Assembly: GCA_947000775.1 (NCBI GenBank) | Contig: CAMQGK010000110.1 | Location: 21,053,501 to 21,117,500, forward strand | DNA from: Pterois miles | Taxonomy: Eukaryota; Chordata; Actinopteri; Perciformes; Scorpaenidae | DNA: 64,000 nt | Direction: 5' to 3' | Shown here: one piece after another, positions 26,401-38,254 of the stretch | How the letters are laid out: each line of letters opens with the position of its first letter | Numbering within the stretch: position 1 is the first letter of the stretch | Made by a program: the position numbers and the translations under genes | Notes under the pieces: model-generated | Database searches by the model: none | Told to the model about the DNA's origin: nothing | Seen by the model: the letters and a program-made list of their open reading frames with translations, nothing else

Positions 26401-29400
26401 GCAGCCCCTAAAACAAGTAATAAAACCAGATGAGATGTGATACTCCAATCGATGCATCATGTGTGCTATTTTATTCCAGACACCCTAAACTCTTGTCATC
26501 AGCCAGACCACACACATTCATCACTGGTCCAAGGGTTTACTGAACCCTCCACGTCCACTAAAATAAGACTGAGCTCTGCTCTGACTGTCTGACTGTCCAC
26601 TTAAAATACCATCAAGCTGGAAGACAGGGTGGTATCTCTCACTGTCTTTCTCACTTTCTCTGGGTCTCAAACACTCCAACAAACTCCCAAAAACCTGCAT
26701 ATAAAAAACCTGCACACACACGTGTCTCTCTGTGTATCAAACAGTGATGCATTCTGACATCAGTGTGTGCAAATCTCAAAAACTCAATGCCCTTTCCCCA
26801 CAATTAGCCAATCATTCCTGAAATCCTGGGAGAGGGTTACTATGGAGACTCCACGAAGAGGAAGGGCTTCCGGGGATTGGGAGGTGGGGGGTCTATCTTA
26901 GTCTGCCTGCTCTTGAGGGTTCATGCTGAAAGTGAAATCTGATATTTTCCTTATTTAAAGTATCGATTAACGAGCTGAGTGAGAGGATCTAGCTCAGCAA
27001 CAAGACGAAGACGGAGATGGGAGAGATGGGAGGGAGGTGGAAGGACGGTGGTCAGATGTGAATCCTGTACCTGCTATCTGCATACCGCATACTGTCGGGT
27101 CCTCTGATAGGTTAAGTGCTGAAAACCAGTGATCGCTGACCAGCTGTTCCTGAGATTTTCGAACGATGGCAGCCGGCGACGAGGACGCAGAGCCTCTGGG
27201 TCGCACAGATGTGAGCAGCTTGACTGAAATGGTTTCCCTGGTGACGGGAGACTCTGGCTCGGGAGTCGGTGAGGCTGCTGCTGCTGGGAAACAAAAGATG
27301 ATGTCAATATCATGATGACATCACCGCTGACTTGCTGTACATGTGCAGCTTGAGCTAAACCGATATTGCTAATTTAGACAAGAAACTTACCATAACTTAC
27401 TTTTTTGGTGTAAAATAATTTGTCCAAATTTCTGTCATTATGAAAAGGCTAATAATAAATGAGTTCCTTTCATTATCCACATGGTACAGCTGAATATAAA
27501 GGAAGACAGCATCTTCAATCAACATATCATTTCACATCTAAAAGAATGAATGCAGTATATGTTTATGCATGCAACCTAGGGCTGTCCTGAATACCATTAT
27601 TTTGGGCTCTGAAGCTTTAGTAAGAAATATTTTGAATGTATTTGAAGCTTCATAGAGCAGCGCGGCAGCTGACATGTTCTCCTGTCTGTCTGCCTCACTA
27701 CTGTACACACATGGACCTCTACACAAAACAAACAGCAATATTACTCTAGAGAGAATAACTAATAATAATTAACGATGAATATGAGGGATTATTAATTATT
27801 TCTTGGGCTATTTATGCATTATTACATACATATATACATCTTTCAAAAACAGATCATTTGACTTCTTATTTGGTGGTTGACTACCATGGTAAACAAAATC
27901 ATCATACATGTGTGATTTGTTATAGTTTCATGGTCTGTTTTGCCTGGTGTGAAATAAAGTAGCGGATGATATGACACTTTAATATTTACAACATTCCCAC
28001 ACAGAAATATCATAAAATGCATCGAGGTCCTTTTCCCAAAAGAGGCCACCATTCACTGTGTAGTCATGTCTTGTCATAATGTCTACCTCTATGCCACATC
28101 ACATCAAGTCCGCCTCAAGAAAAGACATTTACCATCAACCCTCGACCTTCATGTTGATCTCAACTGCACACCTGTAAAGTTTTGTGACTGTATGTTGCAC
28201 AGTTGTCATGCTATGAATGCGACATAATCTGTCTACAGACATATAATCACCAGGCAAACTACTCCGCTTCTGTTATAGTTCCCGCTACAGTAGATGTCTC
28301 CAGGACCACATTTTGCCAAGATGACACACACATAGACTCACAAGGTGAAAACAGTGCCAGCCACATGCTGTCACGGCTAATTACCAGTGCTTGTATTTGG
28401 TGAACACCAGATCAATCTTTGCTATAGGATTTAGATCTGGGAAGCATCTTCTGAATAAACTGAGAGCCCAACGACATACCTGTTGGCCCAGTAGGTGGAC
28501 TGTTGGGTACATGTTACACATTAACTATATGTTAATATACAAAATGAAGCACAATCCTGCAGCTACACAGCCTATTTTAAAAATATAATCAGGTGACAAG
28601 ATTGGGAGATATTTGACATGAGCACTATTTTTTTTACTATGTTGTGAGTGAGAAGTGCATCTGTCCTGTTAATTGTATGTAAGGTTCATGTTGATGACTG
28701 AGGGAACTTTGTACTGTAAATCATCCACTTAACTTTGAAGCCTACTCAAAATGATGTGTCACTTGCTGACTAACCTAGTCAACATTCCCAGATACTGCAT
28801 CTTTTATTCTCTCACTACAGCGAATAAAACAACCTCCTGTTTCTCACCCTGAAGTATCTGTGAGGACCTCTGATGTTGGGACGACGGGCATGCTGAGGAA
28901 TGCTGGGCAACCTGGATCAGGCTTCTTGGAGACTCCTGTCTTTGAATTCCTGCATCGCTCTCCCGAGTTTCTGGCTCCAGATTCTGGGGAGAGGGCTGGT
29001 TTGTAATAGTCTCACTTAGTCTGTGCTGCTCCCTCCTCACGGCTGCACTCGCCTCCAACGCCGCCACCCTCTCCTGCTCTCTCCTTTCCTCTGCTTCCTC
29101 TTCTTCCTCTCGACTGAGGAAGGCCTGAGGGTCCCAGTCTACGTCGGGGGAGTCCAGCAGCGTTTCCAGGGTGTCTGTGCGGATCAGAGAAGTGCGACTT
29201 CCCCGAGAGCCTCCCCTGCGTCGGTCACGGAGGTGCCGAGAGGCTCCCACCGCTTCGGCCTCAGCGATGGCAATGTAAGAGAAAGTCAGCTCGAAGGAGT
29301 TCTGGCGTGGCGTGCCCCAGATGGACGGGGAGGAAGCCAGTCCCTCATCATCATCTGGGTCTCCGTCTCCCCCCTCATCATAGTCAGACCACTCCCTGGC

Positions 29401-30709
29401 TGTTTGCAGCTCATACATCTCAGACTCCTCATTCCCGCCTGATTGGGAAGAAAAATAAATCAATGTGGTCATCTAAACAGCAGTTTATTCAGTCATAGAG
29501 ATGGCTACTAGCAGTGTGTAGAGGGATTTTGCTTTAAAAAAAATAAATATGAAGATGAAAGCCGCCAGGTGTGTCATTTGATGTCTGTAAGAAAAAATTG
29601 TGACATCTAAAATGAACGAAACCCTCTTTGATAAGTGCATACAAGTGTACTTCTGTGTTTACCCCTGCTAGTGTTTTAGGGATGAGAGAGATGCTCAGAT
29701 GTATTTCTCTAATGTTTAGTTCAAAAGAAAGGCTTCGGAAAGCAACGATCTCTTATTGTTGTCAGCACTGTGGGACAGAATTTGTGTCACATGTCTGCTT
29801 CGTACCATCGGTGCATGGAGGCGTTGAGTCTGGAGTGGACGCCACAGAGCCATATTCCTCTGAAAGAAAACAGACACAATTTTACATAAATCAACTAGCA
29901 AGCATACCGCACTGTAGAATAAGATTGTCACAAACATAATGTGCTACTACTGCTTTTACATGCTGTAAACCCATCCATTCCACCACCTCACATTCATCTC
30001 CCTAGTGTGCATTCAACGTGGGTGTACCAACATGAAATGATTAATAACATAAAAGCCCCCGACCATGTTTTATGTGATTTAAGGAGTCACAGACAAGCGT
30101 ACACTCCTCATACTGTAGGTCAGTGACTCATTTCCTAACAGAGCTAAACCAGCAGCAGCAAAGGCCTTCACTACATTAAATAGCCAGCGTGACACTGGCT
30201 AATAAATCAATGCAGGCAGAGCAAAGAATGCAGCATATTCTCTTCTGCACGTGTATGAACACATGCAAATAATCATAAACCACTTCAATGCAAATGTTGA
30301 GAATATCAAGTGCATATTGTGATTAAATAAAACACAGATATGAAAGCACAACAGACGCTATTAGGTAAGAAATAACTTGCATCCTTCTTTCCTGCAAAAC
30401 AAAAACAACATATACATCTGCAAATCAATGGGAGGCAACAACAACAGAATCTCCCTCTGCACTGCATCCATCCATTCAGCCATGTGTTTATTAAAGGTAG
30501 GGGAGAGGAACGGAGAGTAGGCAGGGAGGGGAGAGGAGGCTGAGCTAACACATACGATGCTTATAGCAGTTAGCTAGAAAAGATGCTGAGCTGGAATACA
30601 ATGATGGTAGAGTGAGATAAACATAAGCAGACCTTCCACACACAAACACAGATGGAAACAGAACAAAAGCAGACTCACGGCAGTGGGAGAATCCTAAAAC
30701 CTGGCCCAT
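15216..30709 (-). CDS. rtn2: reticulon 2 (ER membrane-shaping protein), 10 exons
   Basis: Coding exons in gene order are 30679-30709, 29806-29859, 28848-29438, 27071-27283, 21368-21575, 20515-20653, 18567-18636, 18432-18478, 18271-18329 and 15216-15291: 1488 bases, 495 residues, all phases consistent (human RTN2 isoform A 545). It opens MGQVLGFSHC, then ASTPDST, GGNEESEMYELQTAREW and ELTFSYIA, all close to human RTN2. A disordered acidic/Glu-rich middle follows. The reticulon domain starts near residue 297 (VMDLIFWKDTERTG) and has two long hydrophobic hairpins (GMILTGLVVGLLSLFQLSII; FLVLMYLVTYLGNLCNGLTL). The 208/139/70/47/59-base exon series is the conserved reticulon pattern. The tail ends GGAKPKTQ rather than the usual Lys-Ala-Glu. 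Reticulons bend ER tubules; RTN2 also acts in axonal/muscle ER. Exon 4 has an alternative donor (end at 27086), also in phase, and a NAGNAG acceptor. It is head-to-head with ppm1n. Confidence 0.95.
15561..15988. mobile_element. hAT-like non-autonomous DNA transposon, copy 1
   Basis: The left end reads CAGGGTATCTGTAGGGTTC and the right end, reverse-complemented, CAGGGTTCCTCTGGGGTCC, giving imperfect terminal inverted repeats of about 18 bases. The interior is full of 'ttaagac' words. A longer relative is at about 61640-62262. Target-site duplications are not clear. Class is inferred from the termini. Confidence 0.6.
16371..16950. repeat. minisatellite of two alternating 11-mers
   Basis: About 580 bases are built from TGGGAACTAGC and TGGGAACAGGC units, with variants such as TGGAACAGGC and TGGTAACAGGC, mostly alternating to form 22-mers and larger higher-order blocks (roughly 50 units). 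Similar 'ctggaagttg' words flank it on both sides. It lies in the last rtn2 intron. No reading frame of interest. Confidence 0.97.
17289..17590 (+). mobile_element. tRNA-derived SINE, copy 1
   Basis: The head is tRNA-like, with a box A region (TAGCTCAGTCTGTAAGG) and a box B GGTTCAAGACC at 17342-17352. The body holds GAGAGGTGCCAGTTTACCTC and the tail GGGACTAATAAAGG. A second, less mutated copy lies at 61278-61625. The internal promoter resembles a tRNA gene, but no cloverleaf closes, so this is a SINE and not a tRNA. Confidence 0.9.
18637..20514 (-). other. rtn2 intron with a CA microsatellite
   Basis: Intron between the 139-base and 70-base reticulon exons. It holds a CA run at about 20424-20476, only some 40 bases inside the donor. 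Nothing else was recognised. Confidence 0.7.
20424..20476. repeat. CA microsatellite
   Basis: Near-perfect CA dinucleotide run in an rtn2 intron, close to the 5' splice site of the 139-base exon. Confidence 0.97.
23150..23935. mobile_element. foldback element with a nested insertion
   Basis: The left arm (about 23245-23330: GTTAGCTTAGCTTAGCAT, then CTGGCTCTATCCAAAGGTAA) reappears inverted in the right arm (about 23810-23890: TTACCTTCGGACTACG, ATGCTAAGCTAAGCTAA). The inside, about 23430-23700, is unrelated and looks like a separate insertion. This is a typical fish palindromic, non-autonomous element. Confidence 0.65.
23901..24285 (-). mobile_element. MITE family C, copy 1 (complete)
   Basis: The termini are inverted repeats: AAAGGTACAATGTATAACAC on the left and the complement of ACACACTGTGCCTTT on the right. 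A partial copy in the opposite orientation lies at 60116-60340 (shared words 'acagtgtgtaggatt', 'catgtagatat', 'tattatattccatt'). Non-coding. Confidence 0.65.
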
Positions 30710-31719
30710 ACTCCATCAAGGCATCGCTGGGCCCATCCAGTCTGGAAGCCCCCCCGCCTCCTCCTCTGCTGCCAGCTCTCACGTCTTGTGGATATACTCT
30801 CTCTCTTTCTGTTTCTTGGTCGTCTGTTGAGCGGCTTCCTCTCTCTCCTGCCTCCAGCTGCTGTCACTCAGCAGCCCTGCCCTGCCTGGCTGCCTCCCTC
30901 CACCATCCTCCCTCCTCTCTCCATCGTTACGACTGCAGCTGTAGTGATGCACGCCACAGCAAAGGGAGAGAGGCAGGAAGCGTGCGTCCCTGTGTCTGTC
31001 TGAGCCTGCTGTCGTCTCCCATTCACAGCTTATCTGAGGCTCTCTCCCTCGTCATGTGATTTCATCTCAGGATCCCATAGGAGCAGGCTGAAAGAGACGG
31101 AGTAGCAAGTCATTAATAATGTACAACATGAGCATAGAAAACATACACAGAGATGGATACATCTGAGGATGGGCAGGACAGCCTGGTTCATAGCTTACCA
31201 GAATGTAAGGTTTTTCACATTTACTATGTTTTAGTCATATTTCAATTGCACATAAAAGAAATATTTTAATGAATAAATCACAACTATATAAACAAACTCC
31301 AGCAAAATGAATCACAAAGGCTGGAGTATAAATAATGTAAAGGCTCAACTCCAGTAAAAGCTTTTTTACAGTAGGACGAGAGGTCTGTGCTATATTAAAC
31401 AGTAGGAGGCAGCAGTGTGTAACTTTAACTGATGCTGCTACAAACTGGATCAAGATTCATGGAAAATGTTTGAGTAGCAAATGAAGAAGTCAGGAAAATA
31501 TGTATGTGACGCCTCTGAATTACATTATATCATTTCATTATAAATACGGCATTAAAGACATACATAACAAATACAGCATAGTGTGTTTAAATTGAATAAG
31601 AACTGAATACAAATCAACAGTTGAATTCATAAGCAATGCATCTTTGCTCAATTCAGTACTCTCTGGAGTTTTGCTGCTAAACCCTTACTTGATCTGGGAT
31701 GACTGGTAGCTTTTTATGG

Positions 31720-31892
31720 TTAAGTAAGGGTTAATGTACAGCGAGCCAGTCACTGTTGTGAAAGAAAGCCAGACAGTGCGATACCGCACCCCAAGGCGGA
31801 GTGGAGGGGTCTCTCATCACCCTGAAGGGATTTCATTCACAACAATGACCTGCTAGCTGTACATTGTCCCGCTTATTACACGGCTACTTACA
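31720..31892. mobile_element. short foldback MITE
   Basis: The left arm (TAAGGGTTAATGTACAGCGA, then AGTCACTGTTGTGAA) and the complement of the right arm (TTCACAACAATGACCTG, then GCTGTACATTGTCCCGC) form a stem of roughly 40 imperfect pairs around an inner 70-base loop. No gene is in it. Confidence 0.6.
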
Positions 31893-32539
31893 TAAGAAAT
31901 CAATAATTTGTCAGAAAATGGTCCGCGAGAGTCCAACATCAGAGCTGCGGCCATAGCAATGGTCTGCTATAAAGAAATAACAGACTGCAGATCATGATTA
32001 ACCAGTCAGAATCAGGCATTCAACACTGCCATGTAATAAGGGTTAACTAATACCCGCCAGCTGAAACACTGCCAATATCAGCTGATTACTTAAAGCTGGA
32101 TAAGAAGAAGCATCACATACAGTATAGTCCTTATTAAACCTCAAGTGTTCCTACATGCAAACAACGTCAGGAGCTTCAAATACACAGCAGCTAATGGGAT
32201 TAAGACACATAGCTGCCATACAGTGACAACATGGAATAAGGAAGTGACAGGACAGGGATGGGTTCAAGTAGGTGTGTCAACATATAACACAAATTTAGAA
32301 AGATTGTCATTTAACTTGGAGAATTATCTGCAATGCAACTTTTCATTCAGTACTTGTTCTATTTAATTCAAATTTAGCATGATTTTATCTTCTATTTCAC
32401 CTTCTGTTCCTTAGTGTTGATTTACTCCAGATAAAAGACTTATGATACGAGCCCATAGATATAAAACAGCTGGTTAAACCCACAGACCCCTTTGTCATGG
32501 AAAGTTAGGTATTCAAATTTCCATTTTTTCTGTTAACAC

Positions 32540-32720
32540 TTTAAAGACTTCTTGTCCACTTTGGCTTAAAAGCTGCATTTCACATTCTATTATTAACTTT
32601 GGAAATACTGTCAAAGTGGGCCATGACGACCATGTTATATGATTGAAAGCTCCAGAACAGCTATTAAATGGACAACTGTTTGACAATTGGTGTTTCCAGG
32701 GTTTACAATGAAGTTTGACA
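32540..32720. repeat. dispersed repeat, family D copy 1
   Basis: Direct-orientation relative of about 35925-36100. Shared features are a 'cttggaaa' start, 'gaaagctccagagcaactaaatgga'-like middle and the downstream 'tttccagg/tatggaaa' words. Class unknown. Confidence 0.45.
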
Positions 32721-33407
32721 CTAGATTCTTTGTGCATATTTTAACTCAATATACCGAGTTCTGCCATAGTGTTTAAAAGTCTCAAACTCACGTAATAGAC
32801 AAAAGTGTGGTACTGTCCACTGTCCTAGACAAATTAGAAAAAAAAAAATATTTGAATTCATAAGTTCTTATATCAGGTATAAACTCTTCATACAGACATG
32901 CAGCCTATTATGGGATCCCTCTGTGTTGTTGTAAAATGTCATGCTCCTAATCCATGCATGTGTGCAGCCACAGGTCACCTGGGCTGCCTTGAAGGCCAGG
33001 TGATTATCCAGCAGTGGTACACAGATGGAGGGAGGGACAGAGGCAGTAGGTGGGGGCAGAGCAGAGGGATAAATCAACAGAAATAGATAGGCCAATAGAA
33101 GAGCAGGGCTGGTACAGGACGGGTAAGGAAGAGAAGCAGGGAACAGAGACACCCAATTGTCTTATAACATAAAAAGGTCAGAAGAAGGATTCTCACTCAC
33201 CCACAGGCTATGGGATGGTTTCTAAGTTTTTCATTTGACAGGATTATTCTCATTTGAAGTCTTTCTTTGTTTACCTGCTTGGGGTGCCACAGCATAACTG
33301 CTGCGCTGGACCTGCTGCGGAAAACACAGGGCCGGAGGAGGGGCACCAGGAGGAGACGGGCCGCTGCCAGATCGACCAGGAGGCTTGAACACAGGCTCCG
33401 CGGAGTT

Positions 33408-36400
33408 ATGAAGACGGCCAGGCGTGCCAGCAATGTGGAGGTGCCCTCCTTCCTCCGCCAGCTGGTCAAAGAAACAGAGAGGATGGTCACCTTCTTCTTC
33501 AAAGGGGGCCCCAGGGAAACGGGGTCCGGGGAGGAGGACAGTTTGGACGAGGAGGACTCGATGCCGAGCCCGTATCTGGACCATCCCATCTTGGAGAAGC
33601 ATGTGTCAGAGGGGGGCTCTCAGTTTGGGGTGAACTACGCTGTGGCGAGCATGCAGGGCTGGAGGGCTCAGATGGAGGACGCCCACACCTGCATGCCCGA
33701 GCTGAGGGGAGAGCTGAGGGAGTGGGGATACTTTGCGGTTTTTGATGGACATGCAGGCACCACAGTGGCACAGTACTGCTCCAGAAACCTGCTGGAGCAC
33801 ATCCTGGCAACAGGTACATAACAATTAGTGACAAAGAAGATGAATCTCATTATTTTCACATAGGGTTTAAATGTTCTTACTGTAGTCGTTTTAAACCACA
33901 GAATCTGCCAGATAAATTTAACAGACTATCACACCACTTTGGCATGTCTAACAAGTCGTCATTTAAACTGAAATCATACTGAATTTGCATTTAAAATAAA
34001 AATGTTGTGTTGCAAATAAGACTTCTATGTATTGCACTCAATAAATGAAGTACTATACTGAATATCTAATACATTTGAACAAACAAATCCTCCGATGGCA
34101 CTGTTTTAAGCATCGAAACAGACTTGTTTTAGGAACACAAAGTCTATGAAAGTAGCTGATTGAGAGTAGATTAGTAAAAACTATGATTATTCAGGTTTAA
34201 AGAGACCGTATCATGCTCATTTCCAGGTTCATACTTGTATTTTGGGTTTCTACTAGAACATGTTTACATGCTTTATTGTTCAAAAAACATATTGTTTTTC
34301 TCATACTGACGATCTGAATATACCCATATTCACTTTCTGTCTGAAACACTCCGTTTTAGCGCCTGTCTCTTTAAGAGCCCTCCTGAATTAGCCCAGTCTG
34401 CTATGATTGGCTAGAGAGAAAAATATGTTGCACCTTTACAAAGGTCCCCTTGGAGCTCAAACATGTCACAGTGTAAATGTAGGACTGAAATGAGATGTGG
34501 GATAATGTGTGACAATTTTCAACCAAATTCCCCCCCACTCATCTCCCACAGGTGGGGTCAAAGCAAGCGAGGACCCAGAGCAGGTGAAGGAGGGGATCCG
34601 TGAGGGCTTCCTGGACATTGATCGCCACATGCACAAACTGACTCGCCAGGACAACTGGGACCGCAGTGGTACCACCGCAGCAGCTGTCATGATTTCACCG
34701 CGTCACATTTACTTTATCAACTGCGGGGACTCCCGTACCCTGCTCTGCCATAAAGGCCAGGTGGTCTTCTACACAGAGGACCACAAGCCGTTCAACCCCA
34801 GAGAAAAGGAGCGCATTCAGAACGCCGGAGGCTCGGTGACCCTGCAGAGAGTCAACGGCTCACTGGCTGTTTCCAGAGCACTGGGGGACTTTGACTTCAA
34901 GGAGGTGGACTGGAGGCCGCAGACAGAGCAGCTGGTGTCGCCAGAGCCTGAGGTGTACGAGCTGGAGAGGACGCCGGAGGATGAATTCCTGATTCTAGCG
35001 TGTGATGGCGTCTGGGACGCCATTGGTAATGAGGAACTGTGTGCCTTTGTGCGCAGCCGTCTACAGGTGTGCGATGACCTGAGGGAGATTTGCACCCAAG
35101 TCATTGACCTCTGTCTCTATAAGGTGAGATGTCAGTATACAGACAGGGTGCATGAAAGGATGGGAAAAGAAATTGAAACACTTTGTTGATACTGACATAC
35201 ATTTCAAACCTTGTGTGGTTAATAACTGAATGAGAAATAACCTTTCAGATTCAAACAGTAAGCAGCCTCCGGGTCTGAAAAGTGAAGCCAATGTGGAAGT
35301 GCATTGGCTAAACTTGCATTCTTTCTAATATCCAGCAGGGGGCGACTCTGGTTTCAAAAAGAAGTCTGACTGTATAGAAGTCTATGAGAAAATGAACCTA
35401 CTTCTCACATGATTTATTACCTCAGTAAACATTGTAAACATGAGTTTATGGTCTCAATCACTCGTTTCAAGTCTTCTTCAATACAGCATGGTGTTCATTT
35501 ATTAATTTATGGTCCCATTTAGAGTAAAATAGACCAGAAATCAGGATATGCAATTTAATCTGCATTCGGTACTTTGCTCCACCCTTTCGTTTAAAATCTG
35601 ATTGCAAAAAACCAAGATGCCAACGGATAAAATGCAGATCTCAAAGTTTCAGAACGGCAGTCCACAAACCAGTGGGTGACGTCACAGTGACTACGTCCAC
35701 TTCTTAGTCATGTGGATTCTACCATTGCACCAGGGAGGAAGACTACACAGACTATATTATTCTGCTACAGTTGAATGAAAAAGGAAGAAGAAAGCGATTT
35801 GGTACCTCAGCATAAAGACATCTGAAACAACTTTGCCACAACCATGACTAGGTATAAGTATTGTTAGTGATTTGATACCTGAGTTTCAGCGCCAAAAACA
35901 CAGTTTTTACTTAGTAGTAGAATAAACAGTGAGACCAAAGTTTCATTCTTAACCTTGGAAACAGGATTTGACCAAACCCATTATGACTGTGACATGATGA
36001 AAAGCTCCAGAGCAACAACTAAATGGATTTTGTGGAGGGATTGTTGCAGTGTGTCTTTCAACAAAATCCTTATGGAAACATAATGGAAGAAGCTACAGTT
36101 CACAAATGGTAAACGCTGCTTGAATTTAAAATGAAATGGCTTAAAATTGGATTAAGACCAGGCACCATCTAATTAAAAAATAAATATGTGAGGATCAGCA
36201 CCAAAAAAAGCATAGAGGTTCAGTTCCCAGCCCCAAGCAGGGTGAACAAAGCCAGTCTACAATTTATGTCTCTAACTTCCATGTGAAATGTATTTGCTCT
36301 GGGAACCTACTGCATATATCCTGAACTGATAAAGATGGAAAACACCCTGTGATTTTTTGTGGACATATGCAGAAGTTGTATTTCCACAGTGTCTAATTTA

Positions 36401-38036
36401 GTACTGTTCAAGCCTCTCAGTTAAAATCTTGACTTTTAGGAAAGGGCCTCGTCTGTCACAGATATAAAAGAATCTACTTATTATCCAACACTTAGATGCT
36501 ACATGTACATATACAGTAGTAGCATCCCTGTAGTCTCAGCTCAGCTCATTGGATTTGTCTGTGACACACAAGGTACAGCGGGTGGATTTATGAATGGGAA
36601 GCTTTACATTAAGAGGGGGTGTTGAGGGCAGGTGTACACTAAGGGCAGGGTCTCTTTGAGGTGACGCATGTTGTTATGTAAGTGGACCTATCTCTTACAA
36701 GTCTTCTTAACGCTTGTAAGTGCACATCTGAACACTGACGAGTGAGCCTTTAGCCCGCCCTATAAATAGCTGTATTAAGGCATCCTGGGAGCTCAGTGTT
36801 ACCGCTCAACACACACCAGCTCAGAGGCTTTATCCCAGCCGGGACGGCTGCTATTTATTTCATCTAAAAAGACTTACTGCACAATACTGGTGAATGACTG
36901 TGTGATATAGAGTGCAATGAGCGTCTCTCCTCGCATCTCTTATATCTTCACGCCATAGTATGCTTGTAGTAGTTTGGAATTTCTGTAGTGTAACTTTGTG
37001 TTATAGTCAACTGATGTATCTGCAATAAGTTAATACCCACCAATCTATATCGGCCTGGCTGATCTAATCATCTAAATAATGCGTTTACAAATTGCCAATG
37101 TCATCATCATCCTCCATAAGTACTTAACTGTGACATCATAAAAGATTGATATCTAGTCCAAACCAAAGTACATCCCCATCACACCTGTGACCTATCAACA
37201 GGTCTATTTCATGTGGTGGAGAAAGACAGTATTCACACATTTGTAGAAGTATTATCAGTATAATTAACTTGAAGAATCAAAAGTACAAGAAGCCATTATG
37301 CAAGCAGAGGGCCCCATGCTAGATTATTATATATTATTGGGCTGTAATCAGAATTTAATGTAACACCTAACTGAGGTGGAGCTAACTATGTATAGTTTTG
37401 CACAGTTACACATACTAGGCTAACTACAACAGCTGTCAAATACCCCAAAATGTAAATGCACATAATTACCTTCCATCACCTCCTTTCAACTTCACTTAAG
37501 ACTGGAAGCGCTTCCTGTCAAACTTCTCTGTCTCCCTCTGCAGGGCAGCTTGGATAACATGAGCATCATCATCGTCTGCTTCCCCGGCGCCCCCCAGGTG
37601 TCACAAGAGGCTCTGCAGCAGGAGGCAGAGCTGGAACAACACATTGATATGAAAGTGGAGGGTGAACAAAACGCTCTAAAGTCTACACTTTAAGCTGCTT
37701 TTACCTCCCTGATTTATAACCATAGTGTTTTGACCATAGTGTTTTCACCATCTCCCTGCACAGAGATTATACAGATGATGAGGTCCAGAGACGAAGACCC
37801 TGACCTGTTATACGTGATCAAATTCCTGGCTGCAGAAGAGATGCCAGGGCTCCCCCTGGAGGAGGCATCACCAGCAAGTGAGTCTGAAAAACAAACACAT
37901 GAACATTTTTTGGTTGGAATCAAAACACAAATCTCTTTGACATAATGGCACCGTTTCTTTCTTTGCAGGAGAGACTGCATCATCTCTTCATATCAGAAAC
38001 ACGTCATGGCTGTCAGATCTCAGGAACCTATGGTAA
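33408..38036 (+). CDS. ppm1n: PPM/PP2C-family Ser/Thr phosphatase, PPM1N-like, 5 exons
   Basis: Coding exons are 33408-33813, 34552-35123, 37544-37661, 37764-37877 and 37969-38036 (425 residues, phases consistent). The start is the first in-frame ATG. Metal-binding and catalytic motifs are all present: RAQMED (86-91), FDGHAG (112-117), GDSR (194-197), AVSRALGDF (241-249), CDGVWD (286-291) and DNMS (330-333), so the enzyme should be an active Mn/Mg-dependent phosphatase. The region after the fold (EIIQMMRSRDED..., ending DLRNLW) corresponds to the helical extension of PPM1A/B, which also ends in tryptophan. Family assignment PPM1A/B/N is firm; the choice of PPM1N rests on the extra N-terminal segment with FLRQLVKETE and on the neighbour rtn2, its partner in human 19q13. 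A possible spliced alternative end lies at 39163-39256. Confidence 0.87.
33814..34551 (+). other. ppm1n intron 1
   Basis: GT donor directly after 33813 and AG acceptor at 34550-34551. It contains a truncated MITE (34197-34450). Confidence 0.8.
34197..34450 (+). mobile_element. TTAA-flanked MITE family E, truncated copy
   Basis: Starts TTAAAGAGACCGTATCATGC followed by CTCATTTCCAGGTTCATACT. The complete inverted relative at 51652-52118 shares this end and the 'actagaacatgtttacatg' block. The right terminus is missing. It sits inside ppm1n intron 1. Confidence 0.6.
35280..35710 (+). repeat. dispersed repeat, family A copy 2
   Basis: Near-complete inverted relative of 6080-6560; see the blocks AGTCTATGAGAAAATGAACC and TTATGGTCCCATTTAGAGT. 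Its interior holds no reading frame. Confidence 0.75.
35925..36100. repeat. dispersed repeat, family D copy 2
   Basis: Same orientation as 32540-32720; shared words include 'aaagctccagagcaacaactaa' in diverged form and a following 'tttcaac...tatggaaa'. Confidence 0.45.
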
Positions 38037-38254
38037 TAAGACACGAGTCCCACATGACATTAAATCTGGATGTCATTAGATGAAGGCAATTAAAATAATC
38101 TCAGCCATAATCTCACAATAAGTGCCTAATCCACACACAAAAATCTCCCTTTCAGTGTCCTTGAGCCCCAGGCAATGTCATTAATGTTGCTTTATCAAAC
38201 AGTCCATAACCCAGTCCAATAATGAAAATAACAGTTAGAAATAATGGTAAAAAC

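Larger units (their letters stand above)
21576..27070 (-). other. large rtn2 intron before the reticulon domain
   Basis: About 5.5 kb separating the exon with the variable region (27071-27283) from the first reticulon-domain exon. In mammals shorter RTN2 isoforms begin just before this domain. No convincing alternative first exon was found by eye. A cluster of transposon-like elements lies at 23150-24285. Confidence 0.7.
30710..33407. promoter_or_regulatory. head-to-head region between rtn2 and ppm1n
   Basis: The start codons of rtn2 (minus) and ppm1n (plus) face away from each other across 2.7 kb, so both promoters must lie here unless there are untranslated first exons elsewhere. A C/T-rich block at about 30750-30930 includes CAGCTG E-boxes (near 30855 and 30937). 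A foldback element lies at 31720-31892. An in-frame open stretch precedes the ppm1n ATG from 33267 but has no earlier ATG. Confidence 0.45.
35124..37543 (+). other. ppm1n intron 2
   Basis: 2.4 kb without recognised exons. It carries the family A repeat (35280-35710) and the family D repeat (35925-36100). The acceptor is preceded by a clear pyrimidine tract (TCTCTGTCTCCCTCTGCAG). Confidence 0.8.

Noticed and set aside
33267..33407. Arginine-rich N-terminal extension of ppm1n
   Set aside because: The frame is open but begins at TTG with no ATG before 33408, so it is better read as the 5' untranslated leader.
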